64,000 nucleotides of DNA from assembly GCF_024362695.1 (NCBI RefSeq), contig NW_026063280.1, positions 1 through 64,000 on the forward strand, given 5' to 3'. Both the position numbers and the translations under genes were made by a program. The notes under the pieces were generated by a model. The model had not been told where the DNA came from, searched no databases, and worked only from the letters and a program-made list of their open reading frames with translations. Source of the stretch: Pectinophora gossypiella (Eukaryota > Arthropoda > Insecta > Lepidoptera > Gelechiidae). Positions 63,447 to 64,000 of this stretch are shown here, in pieces (position 1 is the first letter of the stretch; every line of letters begins with the position of its first letter).

Positions 63447-64000
63447 GAAACACTAGATTTTTGCTACCTATATAAACGTAAAGGTATAATAGGAAATGGT
63501 ATGATGAAAGTTACATATATGTTTCAGAAATTTATAAAGTGGTGTTTACCTGAAGGGCACAGCTAGATGTTATAGACCGGTGAGCATGAGACAAAGAAAA
63601 CTCCCTTGAATTTGTACAATGTGTATTTTACAATTATAATGATTAAAGTACAACCATGGGCAGGTAAAAACCCTATGGAGGGAGACAGGTCGCGCTTTGG
63701 TCCGTCAGGTTAATTGTCACTCCGTAACAACCATGGGATATCACTATATTTAAAAACACTGTCCGTACACCTGTAGGCACCTCACTTACTCGAGGACCTC
63801 CGACTATCAGGCCTACCTGAGGCGTTCCAGAATACCGTACAGGTGATGAGTTGAGGCCGGCCCAGGCCAGGGCGTGCTGGACGATGGCGGCGCAGCGGGC
63901 CAACGGTTACGCAGCTGGCGGGCTGCACGTCTACCGGTCAACCCCGCAGTCCTTCACCGGGCCTTATCCGGAGTGTTGACAAAAGAAGAGGCGCGGCACA
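63447..64000. other. Unrecognised sequence, GC-rich towards the window end
   Basis: After the array comes about 150 bp of AT-rich DNA. From about 63620 the sequence is unlike its surroundings, with a GC-rich part at 63840-64000. A 76-codon minus-strand frame (63673-63903) is open but matches nothing I know. It may be the edge of another transposable element or of a gene outside the window. Confidence 0.4.

Noticed and set aside
58588..63566. Similar recurring frames in the right array
   Set aside because: Same reason: reading frames follow monomer structure and stop at monomer variants.
63673..63903. Possible gene at the right edge
   Set aside because: Open only for 76 codons with no known motif; kept as unrecognised sequence and not as a CDS.

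Overview
The window looks like repeat-dense nuclear DNA from an insect, most probably a lepidopteran. This is an inference from the AT-rich base composition, spliced small genes, tRNA-derived SINE modules, Helitron-type ends (GC-rich hairpin followed by CTAG|T) and the mix of Polinton, BEL/Pao, Ty3/gypsy and LINE remains. I recognise no ordinary single-copy host gene.

Layout. (1) 1-13610: a head-to-tail array of about 250-bp monomers grouped in blocks of about 1.1-2.3 kb, each with Helitron-like ends, reading on the minus strand. (2) 13611-30376: a complete 16.8-kb Polinton/Maverick (adintovirus-like) element with perfect 101-bp terminal inverted repeats. (3) 30377-32813: the 5' part of a BEL/Pao retrotransposon, cut by the Polinton end. 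(4) 33050-36607: an autonomous Helitron Rep-helicase gene, truncated at the 5' side and split by a retro-inserted segment. (5) 36900-45853: a dispersed repeat, a YY1-motif-rich tandem array, a Pif1 helicase fragment, a large fold-back element, an empty AT-rich stretch and a Helitron-like element holding about 23 copies of a 134-bp repeat. (6) 45875-51972: a MITE and a young complete Ty3/gypsy element. (7) 52014-54060: a 164-bp tandem array. (8) 54470-56940: an inverted copy of the 36.9-kb repeat, a five-unit array of exon-like modules with splice signals, and a fold-back MITE. (9) 56950-63446: more of the 250-bp family, first plus, then minus relative to the left array. (10) 63447-64000: unrecognised GC-rich sequence.

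The Polinton is the biological centre. Protein-primed DNA polymerase B reads rightward from a leader with several mini-exons. The morphogenesis set reads leftward: packaging ATPase, PW-like protein, fibre-motif protein, chromodomain integrase, PLA2-pX protein, adenain-like protease, penton-like protein, a 41-aa ORF, major capsid protein and a 163-aa protein. Two small spliced genes of unknown function lie at the left end and between the polymerase and capsid blocks. The protease frame has no usable upstream ATG. It opens at an A AAA AAC slippery heptamer abutting the stop codon of the PLA2-pX gene, which suggests programmed -1 frameshifting. All Polinton frames are intact.

The most interesting non-gene signals are: paired YY1/Pho-type motifs at 16-17 bp spacing in two otherwise unrelated tandem arrays; Helitron-like units in opposed arrays on either side of the window; the exon-like tandem array at 55.3-56.4 kb; and the discordant flanks of the Polinton.
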